DNA of 18,276 bases from CAYNQK01 sp964470375 (GCA_964470375.1 CAYYCP010000063.1:1-18276); one strand, 5' to 3'. Numbered from the stretch's first letter, positions 1-8,398 are shown. Made by a program: numbers and translations. Notes: a model not told the origin generated them from the letters alone.

Positions 1-1445
1 TCGACTACCGGGAAATCAAGTACCGCCTCGAAAGCTACGGGGTCTTCAGGATCCTGCGCAAGGAAAGCGCCGCCTTCATGCTGGGCTTCTTCCAGGAGGC
101 CTTCAAGCGCGGCCACGCCGGAGAACGACCTCAATCCGAGCTCGCCTCTTCCCTGGCCGCCTTCCAGGAATTCGCCCGCATGGAGGAAGGAGAGGCCTTC
201 GTGCCGCGCGATGCCCGGGCTTACCTGGACGAATGGGCCAACGAGGGCTTCCTCAGGAAATTCTACCCGCCCGATTCCGAGGAGGCGCGCTACGAGCTGA
301 CGCCGGACAGCGAGCGCGCCCTGGAATGGATCGCGGAACTCGCGCCGCGCTCCTTCGTGGGGGCGGAGTCCCGGCTCTTCTTCCTCTTCGAGGCGCTCAG
401 GGACTTGGCCTACGGCGCGGCCGCGGATCCCGGGGAGCGCAGGGCGGCCCTCGAGCGCAAGCGGGCCGAGATTGACGCGGAGCTGGTGCGCCTCGAGCGC
501 GGCCAGGCCCGCGGGCTGGACGATACGGGCATCCTGGAGCGCTTCTACGGCGCGGAGGACGCGGCGCGGCGCCTTATCGCGGACTTCAAGCAGATAGAAC
601 AGAATTTCCGGGACCTCGACCGGGAAACCAAGGAGAAGGTGATCGCCTCGGACAGGTCGCGCGGAAGCGTGCTCAAGGACGTCTTCGAGCATCGGGACGC
701 CATCGTGGCCAGCGACCAGGGCAGGAGCTTCTCCTCCTTCTGGGCCTTCATCATGTCCCTGGAAAAGCGCGAGGAGCTCGCCTCGCTCATCGCGCGCGTC
801 CTCGACATCCCCGCGGTGAAATCGGCGCGGAAGTCCTTCCCGCTCGATAGCCTGGACTCGCACCTGGTCAGCGCGGGCTCCCGCGTGCAGGCCATGACGC
901 ACCGCCTCAACGAGGAGCTCAGGCGATTTTTGGACGAAGGCGCCCGCCGGGAGAGCCTCAGGGTGGGCGGCCTGGTGGAGGAATGGAAGCGTACGGCCCT
1001 GGCACTCAAGGAGGATCCTCCCAAGGAGCGGAACTTCATGGAGATAGACGGAGACGCGGAGTACTCCCTGGTCATGGATCGTCCGCTCTTCAGCCCCGAG
1101 GAGGCGACCGTGATCGCCGAGCGCCCGGCGGAGACGGGAATGCCCTCCACGGACGCCCAGGCCCTCTACGACGTCGAAAGCGTCGACTTGGGAGCCCTGG
1201 CGGAGCGCATCGAGGCCCTCCTAGCGTCTTCCTCCCAAACCAGCCTTTCGGAGCTCGTATCCCGCTTTCCGGTCACCCAGGGCGCCGCGGAGATCCTGGG
1301 CTACCTTTCGCTGGCGGCGGAAGCCCCCTCGCGGGCGGTCTTCGACGACGCCCGCGCCAGGATAGAGGCGCGCAACGAGCGGCACGACGCGAGCTTCTCC
1401 GTAGACAGCCCCGACCCCGCCTTCCTCTCCAGGAGTTGCCCATGA
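1..1445 (+). CDS. jetA: JetA, kleisin-like subunit of the Wadjet anti-plasmid system (DUF3375), 5' end cut by window edge
   Basis: The frame is open from base 3 and gives 480 residues in the window, opening DYREIKYRLES, which is how DUF3375/JetA proteins begin just after their start Met. Only a few codons are therefore likely to be missing. Family knowledge: JetA is the MukF/kleisin-like subunit that bridges the heads of the SMC-like JetC and binds JetB. Visible here are an N-terminal helical, probably winged-helix region (about residues 1-110), a long charged helical middle (about 110-330) and a more variable C-terminal part. There is no catalytic motif, as expected of a structural subunit. 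The stop TGA overlaps the jetB ATG (ATGA, 4 bases), so translation is probably coupled. The operon promoter lies outside the window. Confidence rests on the start motif, the length and the three partner genes in canonical order. Confidence 0.93.
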   Translation, partial: DYREIKYRLESYGVFRILRKESAAFMLGFFQEAFKRGHAGERPQSELASSLAAFQEFARMEEGEAFVPRDARAYLDEWANEGFLRKFYPPDSEEARYELTPDSERALEWIAELAPRSFVGAESRLFFLFEALRDLAYGAAADPGERRAALERKRAEIDAELVRLERGQARGLDDTGILERFYGAEDAARRLIADFKQIEQNFRDLDRETKEKVIASDRSRGSVLKDVFEHRDAIVASDQGRSFSSFWAFIMSLEKREELASLIARVLDIPAVKSARKSFPLDSLDSHLVSAGSRVQAMTHRLNEELRRFLDEGARRESLRVGGLVEEWKRTALALKEDPPKERNFMEIDGDAEYSLVMDRPLFSPEEATVIAERPAETGMPSTDAQALYDVESVDLGALAERIEALLASSSQTSLSELVSRFPVTQGAAEILGYLSLAAEAPSRAVFDDARARIEARNERHDASFSVDSPDPAFLSRSCP

Positions 1446-2053
1446 CGGAAAGCGCGCCCTACGCCGCCGTCCTCGTGCGCCTCCTCAAGGGACCCCTCTA
1501 CGCGGACTCGGGGAACGCCTGGGACCTCCTCTTCCGCTACCGCGCCCAGGTGGAGGAATGGTTCGCCCAGGTGTCGCTCGAGCTGGTCGTGGCGGAAGCC
1601 GACGGGCTCGCTTTCGTGCGTCGCAGGCGCGACCGGGAGGAAGGCGATGACCCCGCGGAAGCCGATGCCCGCGGCGCGCCCGAGCTCGTCCCCCGCCGCC
1701 AATTGCCGTACAGGCTCTCGCTCCTCTGCGTCCTCCTCCTCGAGGAGCTGTACCGCTTCGATGCCGTCTCCTCGGGGGAGTCCCGGCTCGTGCTGGGCCG
1801 CGCGCGCATCCGCGATCTTCTCTCCCCCTACCTGCCCAAGAGCAGCAACGAGGCCAAGCAACAGGACGAGATGGACCGCCAGATCGCCAAGCTGGAGGAA
1901 TACGGTTTCCTGCGCAGGCTCGGCGCGGCCTCTGAGGAGTACGAGGTGACCAGGCTCCTCAAGCACAAGATCGATGCCAAGCTCCTCGCCGAATCGCTCG
2001 AGCGGCTCAAGGCATACGCCACCCGGGGTGAGAGGGAGGGCGCGGATGAGTGA
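1442..2053 (+). CDS. jetB: JetB, KITE-like subunit of Wadjet (DUF4194)
   Basis: The protein has 203 residues. The ATG overlaps the jetA stop by 4 bases and has AGGAG about 6 bases upstream; an in-frame extension upstream would run deep into jetA and is rejected. JetB is the MukE/ScpB-like (KITE) winged-helix dimer that binds the kleisin JetA. The sequence shows an N-terminal helical part (about 5-60), then a highly charged Arg/Asp/Glu/Ala segment at about 60-83, which looks like a flexible loop. Typical winged-helix material follows: a hydrophobic helix with LLCVLLLEELYRF at about 94-106, and a later helix with MDRQIAKLEEYGFLRRL that resembles the DUF4194 recognition region. The last 8 bases overlap the start of jetC. 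Size and position match type I Wadjet JetB. No enzymatic function is expected. Confidence 0.92.
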   Translation: MTESAPYAAVLVRLLKGPLYADSGNAWDLLFRYRAQVEEWFAQVSLELVVAEADGLAFVRRRRDREEGDDPAEADARGAPELVPRRQLPYRLSLLCVLLLEELYRFDAVSSGESRLVLGRARIRDLLSPYLPKSSNEAKQQDEMDRQIAKLEEYGFLRRLGAASEEYEVTRLLKHKIDAKLLAESLERLKAYATRGEREGADE

Positions 2054-5000
2054 GCTCGATCTCGACTCCGGGCCGGGCGGCTTCCGCCTGGATTCCATGG
2101 AGCTCTACAACTGGGGAACCTTCGGGCGGCAGGTCTGGACCTTCCCCTTCGACGGGAAGAACGCCCTGGTAACGGGAGACATCGGCTCGGGGAAATCCAC
2201 CTGGGTCGACGCCCTCACCACCCTCTTGGTTCCCCCTCAGCGCATCGTCTACAACAAGGCGGCCGGGGCCGAGCGCCGCGAGCGGACCGACAAGAGCTAC
2301 CTGCTGGGCGAATACGGCAGTTCCCGGGCGGACGGGGGGTCGTTCTCGAAGGCGGTAACCCTGCGCAACGAGGGATGCTATTCCGTCCTCATCGCGGTCT
2401 TCGCCGACAGGAAGGCCGCGCGCCTTCTTTCCCTGGCCCAATTGCGCTGGCTCAGGGGCGGGGAAGTCCAGCGGCTCTACGCCGTCTCGGGACGCAGGCT
2501 CTCGGTCCTTGGGGACTTCAAGGATTTTTCTGGCGACGGCGCCGCCTTCCGCCGCGCGCTCAAGGCAAGCCCCTCCGTCGAGGTATTCGATTCCTACGCC
2601 GACTACGGCGCCAGCCTCCGCTCCGCCTTCGGGCTCAGCGAAAAGGCCTTGGATCTCTTCAACCAGACCCTTTCCATGAAAACCATCGGAGACCTGGATG
2701 ACTTCATCCGCGGCCACATGCTGGAGCCGCCTCCCGTCCGGGAGCGCCTGCAGCGTATGCTCGGCAACTTCGACAACCTGCGGGCCGCCCACGACGCGGT
2801 GGAGTCCTCGCGCCGCCAGCGGGACGCCCTCGAGCCCATCGACCGCGACGCGAGGGAGCACGACATCCTCGCCGCCTCCATAGAGGAACTGCGCTCCATG
2901 TCCCAGGCCCTTCCTTTCCGCGCCATCGCCCTCGGCATCCCCCTCATGGAAAGAGAACTCGAGTCCGGGCGCCTTGACCTCGATGCCGAGCGCGGAAAGC
3001 TCGACGCCCTGCGGTCCGAGCGCGCAGAGAAGGAGGAGGCCAAGGCCGGCCTGCGTTCGGCCATCGATAGCTCGGAGGCAGGGCGGCGGATCAGGGAGAT
3101 CGAGGCCGAGCTCGTCAGGCTCGAGGAAGAGCGCGATAGGCGCCGGAGCGTGGCGGAGTCCTTCGGATCGGCCCTGGGGAGGCTCGGCATCGAGGCCCCG
3201 GCTTCCGCCGAGGCATTTTCCCGCGTCCGCACACTCCTGGATGCCGAGCGCGCCCGGATCGGCGCTGAGGGGGAGCAGCTCGGCGAGGAGCGGGACGCCC
3301 GGCTCCTCGAGCGCAATCGCGCCAGGGACGAAACCCTCGCCATGGAAGCCGAGCTGGATTCCCTGAAGCGCCGCACGACCTCCATACCGGCCCATGCGGT
3401 GCGCCTGCGGCGCGAGCTGGCCGAGGCAGTGGGCGCGGACGAATCCGAGCTTCCCTTCGCGGGAGAGCTTTTCCGCGTGCGCCCGGAGGAGCGGCTCTGG
3501 GAGGCGGCTGCCGAACGCGTGCTCCGCTCCTTCGCCTTGAGCGTGCTCGTTCCGGAATCCCGCTACCGCGCCGTGAGCGAGTACGTGCGGAAGACCAGCC
3601 TGGGCGCCCGGATCGTCTACTACCGAATTCCGGAAAAAACCGCCCCGCCCGCCCGCGCTTCGGAAAAGAGCCTCGCCCGCGTCCTGGAAGTGAAACCGAA
3701 CCAACCCTTTAAGCCCTGGCTGGAGGCCGAGCTTTCCCGCCGCGCCGCCTTGGCGCGCTGCCCCGACATGGAGAGCTTCTACCGGGAACCGGACGCAGTC
3801 ACGCCTGAAGGACTCGTAAAAAGCGGGGCGATCCGGCACGAGAAGGACGACCGTCCCAAGGTCGCCGACCCGCGCAACTTCGTCCTTGGCTGGTCCAACG
3901 CCGAGAAGATCCGCCTCATGGAGACCGATCTCGGCCGCCTGATGGCCGAGCTCTCTTCCGCGGAACGCCGCCTCGCGGATGCCGAGACGTCCCGCGCCGC
4001 GCTCGAGCGCCGCAAGGCCGACCTGGCCGAGGCCCTACGCGCGGATTCCTTCGACGCCATGGACGTCGCTTCCTGCGTCGCGCGCTACCGCGAGCTCGGC
4101 GCCGAGCGCCAGGCCCTTGAAGCCAGCTCCGACCGGCTGGCCGAGCTCAAGGCGGCCCTCGACAAGACGATCGTCGCCCTGCGCCGCCTGGACGAGGAGA
4201 TATCCAAGTCCGACCGCCGCGTCGGGGCCATCGAGTCCGAGCTCGAGCGGCTTTCTCGGGAGCTGGCCTCCTCGCGCTCGACGATGGAGTTTCCCGCGGC
4301 GAAGGACGCCCTCCCCTGGTTCCCCAAGATCGACGCCTTTTCGGGCAGGAACGTTCCCACGCTCGACGCCATGAACGAATGGCGTTCGGGGCTCCTGGCA
4401 AAGCTGGAAAGCCGGCGGAGCACGCAGGAGCGGAAGGACTCGGACGCGCGCGGCTCCCTCCTCAAGCGCATGCACGAATTCCTCGGCGCCTTCCCGGAAC
4501 GCGGCGCCGAGCTCAGCGTCGGCGTGGACTTCGCCAAGGACTTCCGCGCCCTCCTCGAGAAGATCCGCCTGGACGACCTCCCGGCCTACGAGAAGCGCTT
4601 CCGCGACCTTCTCCGGGAAAGCACCCTTCGGGACATCGCCCTCTTCCATACCGAGCTCGACGAGGACGCGCGCGCGATACATCGCTCGATCGGCCTCATC
4701 GACGAATCGATCAGGGGGATCGAGTACAATCCGGGGACCTACATCTCCCTCGCCGCGGAACCGGCGGCGGACCAGGCCGTGCGCGAATTCCGGGACGAGC
4801 TCCGCCGCTGCCTCGAGGGAACGGGCTCCGAGGAGGAGTTGTACAGCGAGGATCGCTTCCTGCGCGTCAAGAACCTCCTCGGGCGGCTCTCCAGCCCGAG
4901 CCCCGCTGACCGCGCCTGGACGGAACGGGTCACCGACGCGCGCGCCTGGTTCACCTTCAACGCCTCCGAACGCTGGATCGCCGACGGGTCGGAAAAGGAA

Positions 5001-5378
5001 TTCTACTCGAGCTCCTCGGGAAAATCCGGCGGGCAGAAGGAGAAGCTCGCCTATACGATCCTAGCCTCGGCCCTCGCCCACCAGTACCGCCAGGGGCCGC
5101 GCGGGGCCGAGGGCGGATTTAGGCTGGTCGTCATCGACGAGGCCTTCGGCCGGGGCTCGGAGGAAAGCACCCGCTACGGTCTCAGGCTTTTCGAGAGCCT
5201 GGGCCTCCAGCTTGTGCTCGTGACGCCCCTCCAAAAGATCGGCGTCATCGAGGGCAGCGTCTCCTCCATCCACTTCATCTCGAACCCCTCGGGCTCCGCC
5301 TCCGAGGTCCGTAGCCTCGGCATCGAGGACTACCGCGAGGGCAAGGCCGCGAGAGCCGCTTCGGGGGGCGGGACGTGA
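2046..5378 (+). CDS. jetC: JetC, SMC/MukB-like ATPase motor of Wadjet
   Basis: The protein has 1110 residues. The ATG at 2046 follows GGGAGGG by about 6 bases and overlaps jetB by 8 bases. JetC is the SMC-like subunit whose ATP-driven loop extrusion lets Wadjet recognise small circular DNA. The N-terminal head contains the Walker A GDIGSGKST (residues 44-52). Long charged coiled-coil segments run at about 270-460 and 620-760 and flank a globular hinge-like block (about 460-610). The C-terminal head has a YNPGTYISL element near residue 897, the ABC signature KSGGQKE (993-999) and the Walker B LVVIDEAF with Asp1031 and Glu1032. All ATPase elements are intact, so the motor should be active. The stop overlaps the jetD GTG start. 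SbcC-like or MksB-like annotation would be the same superfamily, but the neighbours fix it as JetC. Confidence 0.95.
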   Translation: MSELDLDSGPGGFRLDSMELYNWGTFGRQVWTFPFDGKNALVTGDIGSGKSTWVDALTTLLVPPQRIVYNKAAGAERRERTDKSYLLGEYGSSRADGGSFSKAVTLRNEGCYSVLIAVFADRKAARLLSLAQLRWLRGGEVQRLYAVSGRRLSVLGDFKDFSGDGAAFRRALKASPSVEVFDSYADYGASLRSAFGLSEKALDLFNQTLSMKTIGDLDDFIRGHMLEPPPVRERLQRMLGNFDNLRAAHDAVESSRRQRDALEPIDRDAREHDILAASIEELRSMSQALPFRAIALGIPLMERELESGRLDLDAERGKLDALRSERAEKEEAKAGLRSAIDSSEAGRRIREIEAELVRLEEERDRRRSVAESFGSALGRLGIEAPASAEAFSRVRTLLDAERARIGAEGEQLGEERDARLLERNRARDETLAMEAELDSLKRRTTSIPAHAVRLRRELAEAVGADESELPFAGELFRVRPEERLWEAAAERVLRSFALSVLVPESRYRAVSEYVRKTSLGARIVYYRIPEKTAPPARASEKSLARVLEVKPNQPFKPWLEAELSRRAALARCPDMESFYREPDAVTPEGLVKSGAIRHEKDDRPKVADPRNFVLGWSNAEKIRLMETDLGRLMAELSSAERRLADAETSRAALERRKADLAEALRADSFDAMDVASCVARYRELGAERQALEASSDRLAELKAALDKTIVALRRLDEEISKSDRRVGAIESELERLSRELASSRSTMEFPAAKDALPWFPKIDAFSGRNVPTLDAMNEWRSGLLAKLESRRSTQERKDSDARGSLLKRMHEFLGAFPERGAELSVGVDFAKDFRALLEKIRLDDLPAYEKRFRDLLRESTLRDIALFHTELDEDARAIHRSIGLIDESIRGIEYNPGTYISLAAEPAADQAVREFRDELRRCLEGTGSEEELYSEDRFLRVKNLLGRLSSPSPADRAWTERVTDARAWFTFNASERWIADGSEKEFYSSSSGKSGGQKEKLAYTILASALAHQYRQGPRGAEGGFRLVVIDEAFGRGSEESTRYGLRLFESLGLQLVLVTPLQKIGVIEGSVSSIHFISNPSGSASEVRSLGIEDYREGKAARAASGGGT

Positions 5379-6565
5379 TCGGCCCCGCCGAGATCAGGGA
5401 AAAGGCATTGAAGCGCTACGAGGACGTCCTTTCCGCGGACGCCCTGGGGGAAAACCCCTTTCCCCTGCGCTTACCCTTCGCGAAAGCCAGGAGCGGAGAG
5501 GCCGCCGCGCGCTGGGATACGCTGAGGGCGGAGCTCGCGGCGCTTAGGGAGGGCAGCGACGAATTCCTTCCGGGACGATCCTATCATGTCGAATGGGAAG
5601 ATCGCCGCGACCGCCTCGCGGGGACGCAACGCTTCCCCGTCTCGATCTCCTTCCCGGATCGGGTCTCCTACCTCTCCTTCATCGGCAAAGTCCGGGAAGC
5701 CGAGCGCTTCCGATCGGACGTCGATCTAGTCGCGTCTTCCTTCCCCGCCCTTCTCCCCTGGATCGCCTCAAAGCCCCGGGCCGTCGTCGAGCGCTCGGGC
5801 GAATGGCCGCGCATCCTGGCGGTTCTCTCCTGGCTCAAGGATAATCCCGCGTCCGGCCTGTACATGCGCGAAATCCCCGCAGTGGATGACACGAAGTACG
5901 TGGAATCGCGTAAAGCCCTCATCCGCGAGCTCCTGGACCTAGTCTCCCCGAACGGCGCCATCCCCGAGATGGCCGATGTCGAGGAGCGATTCGGGCTCAG
6001 GAAGCCCCAGCCCATGGTGCGGATCCGCATCCTCGACCGCAAGACCGCCCTTTCGCGCTTCTCCGGGATCGACGACCTCAGCCTCCCCCTGGATCAGTTC
6101 GGGCTCCTCGACATGTCCGAGATCGAGCGCATCCTGGTCGTGGAAAACAAAACGACCTTCGGGCGGGCCGACGCCTTCCTTACCCTTCCCGCCATGGAGG
6201 GCACGATCGCCGTCTTCGGATCGGGCTACGCGGCCAGGAACATCCGCTCCATAGACTGGATGGCGTCCCGCCGGATCGGCTACTGGGGAGACATCGATTC
6301 TCACGGCCTGCGCATCCTCGGTGCCTTCCGCGCCCGCTTCCCCAATACCGAGGCCCTTCTCATGGACAAGGAGACCTTCGAGCGCTTCCCCGAGTACCGA
6401 TCAGACGCCGCGATCGACGCCGCGCAGGAACCGACCGGATTGAGCGAATCGGAGCTTGGGCTGTTCCGCCGCCTCGCCCCCGTGGCTTCGGATAATCGCC
6501 TTGAGCAGGAACGCATCCCTCTCGGCTACGCCACCCGAGCGGTCATGGACTGGCGGAATCGATGA
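5375..6565 (+). CDS. jetD: JetD, Toprim-type nuclease subunit of Wadjet (DUF3322 + DUF2220)
   Basis: The protein has 396 residues and starts at a GTG that overlaps the jetC stop (GTGA, 4 bases). JetD is related to the topoisomerase VI A/Spo11 fold and cleaves plasmid DNA once the JetABC motor has engaged it. The N-terminal DUF3322 domain (about 1-185) contains the usual opening helix with REKALKRYEDVL. The C-terminal DUF2220 domain holds the Toprim core: ILVVENKTTF with Glu257, then YWGDIDSHGLRIL with Asp306 and Asp308, the expected metal-binding acidic residues. All three are present, so the nuclease looks functional. The length is normal for the family. The stop TGA is overlapped by another ATG (see the small ORF at 6562). 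Placement last in jetABCD matches type I Wadjet operons. Confidence 0.95.
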   Translation: MIGPAEIREKALKRYEDVLSADALGENPFPLRLPFAKARSGEAAARWDTLRAELAALREGSDEFLPGRSYHVEWEDRRDRLAGTQRFPVSISFPDRVSYLSFIGKVREAERFRSDVDLVASSFPALLPWIASKPRAVVERSGEWPRILAVLSWLKDNPASGLYMREIPAVDDTKYVESRKALIRELLDLVSPNGAIPEMADVEERFGLRKPQPMVRIRILDRKTALSRFSGIDDLSLPLDQFGLLDMSEIERILVVENKTTFGRADAFLTLPAMEGTIAVFGSGYAARNIRSIDWMASRRIGYWGDIDSHGLRILGAFRARFPNTEALLMDKETFERFPEYRSDAAIDAAQEPTGLSESELGLFRRLAPVASDNRLEQERIPLGYATRAVMDWRNR

Positions 6566-6765
6566 AGCCACTGTCCTTGGAGCGCCTTGACTCCGCGGCG
6601 CTCACAGAACAAAGGCCATCAACCGATTCATGCTATCGGCATAAAAGGGATCATGGCATGTCGTTTCTAAAAGGCCTTCTCGGTTCGGCGGTAGTGGCGT
6701 CGATATACATTATTTCATTCCCCGTGATTTCCCGCAGTACGGGGTCGGGCTTGGGCGGCCGTTAA
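6562..6765 (+). CDS. Candidate small membrane protein directly after jetD
   Basis: This is an unrecognised ORF of 67 residues whose ATG overlaps the jetD stop (ATGA), the same coupling used between jetA and jetB. An alternative start, ATG at 6658, has GGGA about 7 bases upstream and would give 35 residues. The C-terminal part (about residues 36-57) is hydrophobic, with GLLGSAVVASIYIISFPVI, and could be one membrane helix followed by a short Gly/Ser/Arg tail. The codons are clearly more A/T-rich than in the jet genes (TTT, CTA, AAA, ATA, ATT, TCA). That fits either a gene of different origin or non-coding DNA upstream of the ACT gene. I cannot assign a function. The overlap is the best argument for it and the codon use is the best argument against it. 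Confidence 0.3.
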   Translation: MKPLSLERLDSAALTEQRPSTDSCYRHKRDHGMSFLKGLLGSAVVASIYIISFPVISRSTGSGLGGR

Positions 6766-6808
6766 GCTCGCGGACGTGGACGTGGACGCACACAGATGAG
6801 GAAGAGCT
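6600..6808 (+). promoter_or_regulatory. A/T-richer leader region before the ACT-domain gene
   Basis: This is the most A/T-rich patch of the window and lies between the Wadjet operon and the ACT-domain gene, so it probably holds that gene's promoter. A TATACA at 6704-6709 resembles a -10 box, but I find no matching -35 box. CCCCGT (6720-6725) and ACGGGG (6739-6744) form a 6-base inverted repeat with a 13-base loop and no U-run, so it is not a convincing terminator. The candidate small ORF overlaps most of this stretch. Confidence 0.25.
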
Positions 6809-7207
6809 ATGCTGATCCAAGCGAAAGAAGTTGCCATCTGGAGGACTGAGGTCGATGACAGGCCGGGCGAGATGGCCCGTGTCCTGGAATCGCTCGCGGC
6901 CTTCGACCTTGAGCTCGTCCTGGGTAACCAAGGAAAGATCGTGGATGTCAGCCCCATCAGCGGGAAAGAGGCGGAAGAGGCCGCCCTCAGGGCGGGCTTC
7001 AAGCCCCTGGACAGGCCGATGGTCCTCGTCCGCGGGGAGGACCGTCCGGGCGTCTGCCACCAGGTGACGCGGGCCCTCGGGGATGCCGGGATCAGCATGG
7101 ACTCCCTCATCGGCCAGGCCATGGGCGGGTTCTTCCAGATCCTCATCGGCCTGCGCTCAAGGCAAGAAGCGGCCCGCGCCGTAGAGGCCATTAAGAAGGC
7201 GGTCTAG
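6809..7207 (+). CDS. Small tandem ACT-domain protein, probable amino-acid-binding regulator
   Basis: The protein has 132 residues and starts at an ATG preceded by GAGGAAG. It consists of two ACT-like beta-alpha-beta units and nothing else. The first (about 7-68) carries DDRPGEMARVLESLA. The second (about 70-130) carries GEDRPGVCHQVTRALG and AGISMDSL. The Asp-Arg-Pro-Gly signature before the first helix of each repeat is the usual ACT ligand-loop pattern. Stand-alone double-ACT proteins of this size generally bind amino acids or act as small allosteric partners; no catalytic domain is attached. The ligand cannot be read from sequence. The gene stands alone: the Wadjet operon ends 243 bases upstream and the next gene is convergent, with 97 bases between the two stops that contain only weak hairpins and no U-run. 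Confidence 0.85.
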   Translation: MLIQAKEVAIWRTEVDDRPGEMARVLESLAAFDLELVLGNQGKIVDVSPISGKEAEEAALRAGFKPLDRPMVLVRGEDRPGVCHQVTRALGDAGISMDSLIGQAMGGFFQILIGLRSRQEAARAVEAIKKAV

Positions 7208-7304
7208 GCATGTCAGGGCTGAGGAGCCTGCGCTGAAGCGACGATTCTGTGCGCATCGCTCCTCCCGGCATGGAGCCTGAGCCTCTCCCCGTCCCTGCGC
7301 GCGC

Positions 7305-7712
7305 TTAGCCCCGGACCATGAGCTTCTTCCCCAGGGCCTCGTCCTGGCTGAAGCCGAAGTGGCGGTAGAAATCGAAGGCGTCGCGGGTGAAGAGGTAGTG
7401 CCTGAAGCCACTGAGCTCGGCATCCTCCGTGATGGCCTTCAGGAGGACGGAACCGTGGCCTTGGCCCTGGTATTCAGGGAGGACGAAGACGTCGCAGAGG
7501 TAGGCAAATGTGGCGTAGTCCGTGACCAAACGGGCGAAGCCGATGAATGTGTCCCCCAGGAGGAGGCTGTAGCACCTGGAGTGCTCGATGGACTTCTGAA
7601 TGGTGTCGATGGAGCGATCCTTGGCCCAATAGGAGATATCGTTAAGGTAGCGCCGAACCGCCTCTATATCGATGTCGGCTTTATCAGTGGAAACGCGGAT
7701 TCCATCGCCCAT
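7305..7712 (-). CDS. GNAT-family N-acetyltransferase
   Basis: The protein has 135 residues. The ATG at 7712 is preceded by AGGAGGGG at about 9 bases, a strong ribosome binding site. The GNAT fold is clear. DVFVLPEYQGQGHGSVL (74-90) is motif A, whose QGQGHG (82-87) forms the pyrophosphate-binding loop for acetyl-CoA. FARLVTDYATFAYL supplies the preceding beta strands, and DAFDFYRHFGF (111-121) is the typical C-terminal motif B. The start with RRYLNDISYWAKDRS is characteristic of a common small GNAT subgroup whose substrates are mostly undefined. The gene lies 34 bases after the HAD hydrolase on the same strand and is probably co-transcribed with it. The acceptor substrate is unknown; annotation beyond GNAT would be a guess. 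Confidence 0.92.
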   Translation of the reverse strand: MGDGIRVSTDKADIDIEAVRRYLNDISYWAKDRSIDTIQKSIEHSRCYSLLLGDTFIGFARLVTDYATFAYLCDVFVLPEYQGQGHGSVLLKAITEDAELSGFRHYLFTRDAFDFYRHFGFSQDEALGKKLMVRG

Positions 7713-7746
7713 TTTCCATCCCCTCCTACACGGAACTCATCGCGCT

Positions 7747-8391
7747 TCATCCACGCCGCGCGCCCTCGCGCCCGGCCACCAAGGCACCTTCCCAATCGCG
7801 TTGCGCGTTCTCAAGCCCCTTCCACAGGAGGGCCTTGATGCCCGCGGCGCGCGCGCCCTCCACATTGGCCTGGACGTCGTCGAAAAAGACGATCTCCTCC
7901 GGTTCGCATCCCAGCTTCCCGACGAGGATGCGGTAGAGGGCGGGGTCGGGTTTGATCAGGCCGTGGTCGCAGGAGAAGACGGCCGCGTCGGCCTCCTTGA
8001 AGAGGCGGATTCCGGCGCCGTAGCGCTCCAGGAAATCGAAGGGCATGTTGGAGAGGACGCCAAGCTTGTACCCCGCAGCCTTGATGGAGAGAGCCCAAGC
8101 CGTGACGGGCATGGAGACGCGAGCCCAGGAGGACATATCCTCCTCCAGGAGGGCGTCGGCAAGGGCGTCCAGGCGGGCACCGTCACCGGATAGGCCCGCT
8201 TCGGCCAGGACATCCCGGTACATCTCCCGGCCCCTGATCCTGCCCGCGTCGAAGTCGGGCCGGTATTTCCAGAAGGCACGCATGAAGAAGGCCGGCTCCA
8301 GGCCGGAGAGGGCGGCCATGCGGGCGTAACAGCTCTCGTCCTGGGGCTCTGAGATAACGTTGCCGTAATCCAGGGCCAAGGCCTTTATCAT
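7747..8391 (-). CDS. HAD-superfamily hydrolase (YihX-like phosphatase subgroup)
   Basis: The protein has 214 residues from the ATG at 8391. A GTG at 8400 in the same frame would add three residues, but it lies inside the proposed -10 element. All four HAD motifs are present. Motif I is LALDYGNVI with nucleophile Asp8; the second Asp is replaced by Gly, as in the YihX-type D-x-G-N-V pattern. Motif II is VLSNMP with Ser114, motif III is LIKPDPALY with Lys147, and motif IV is FFDDVQANVEGA with Asp171 and Asp172. A helical cap sits between motifs I and II. Such proteins are small cytosolic phosphatases acting on sugar phosphates or similar metabolites. The substrate cannot be predicted here. It is probably transcribed together with the downstream GNAT gene. 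Confidence 0.9.
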   Translation of the reverse strand: MIKALALDYGNVISEPQDESCYARMAALSGLEPAFFMRAFWKYRPDFDAGRIRGREMYRDVLAEAGLSGDGARLDALADALLEEDMSSWARVSMPVTAWALSIKAAGYKLGVLSNMPFDFLERYGAGIRLFKEADAAVFSCDHGLIKPDPALYRILVGKLGCEPEEIVFFDDVQANVEGARAAGIKALLWKGLENAQRDWEGALVAGREGARRG

Positions 8392-8398
8392 AGCCGCC

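Noticed and set aside
983..1441. N-terminal extension of JetB upstream of 1442
   Set aside because: It lies wholly within jetA; the ATG at 1442 has a ribosome binding site and the standard 4-base overlap.
1974..2045. N-terminal extension of JetC
   Set aside because: The extra 24 residues overlap jetB and precede a good ATG with GGGAGGG; family proteins start close to the present choice.
1301..2098. A 265-codon minus-strand frame across the jetA-jetB junction
   Set aside because: Antisense shadow of two well-supported genes, with no recognisable protein features.
2007..3839. A 610-codon open frame on the minus strand inside jetC
   Set aside because: It is antisense to a gene with intact SMC motifs; G/C-biased third positions create long stop-free antisense frames, and the translation shows no domain.
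6587..6592. TTGACT as a -35 box for the ACT-domain gene
   Set aside because: No -10-like hexamer lies 16-18 bases downstream, and it is about 217 bases before the gene.
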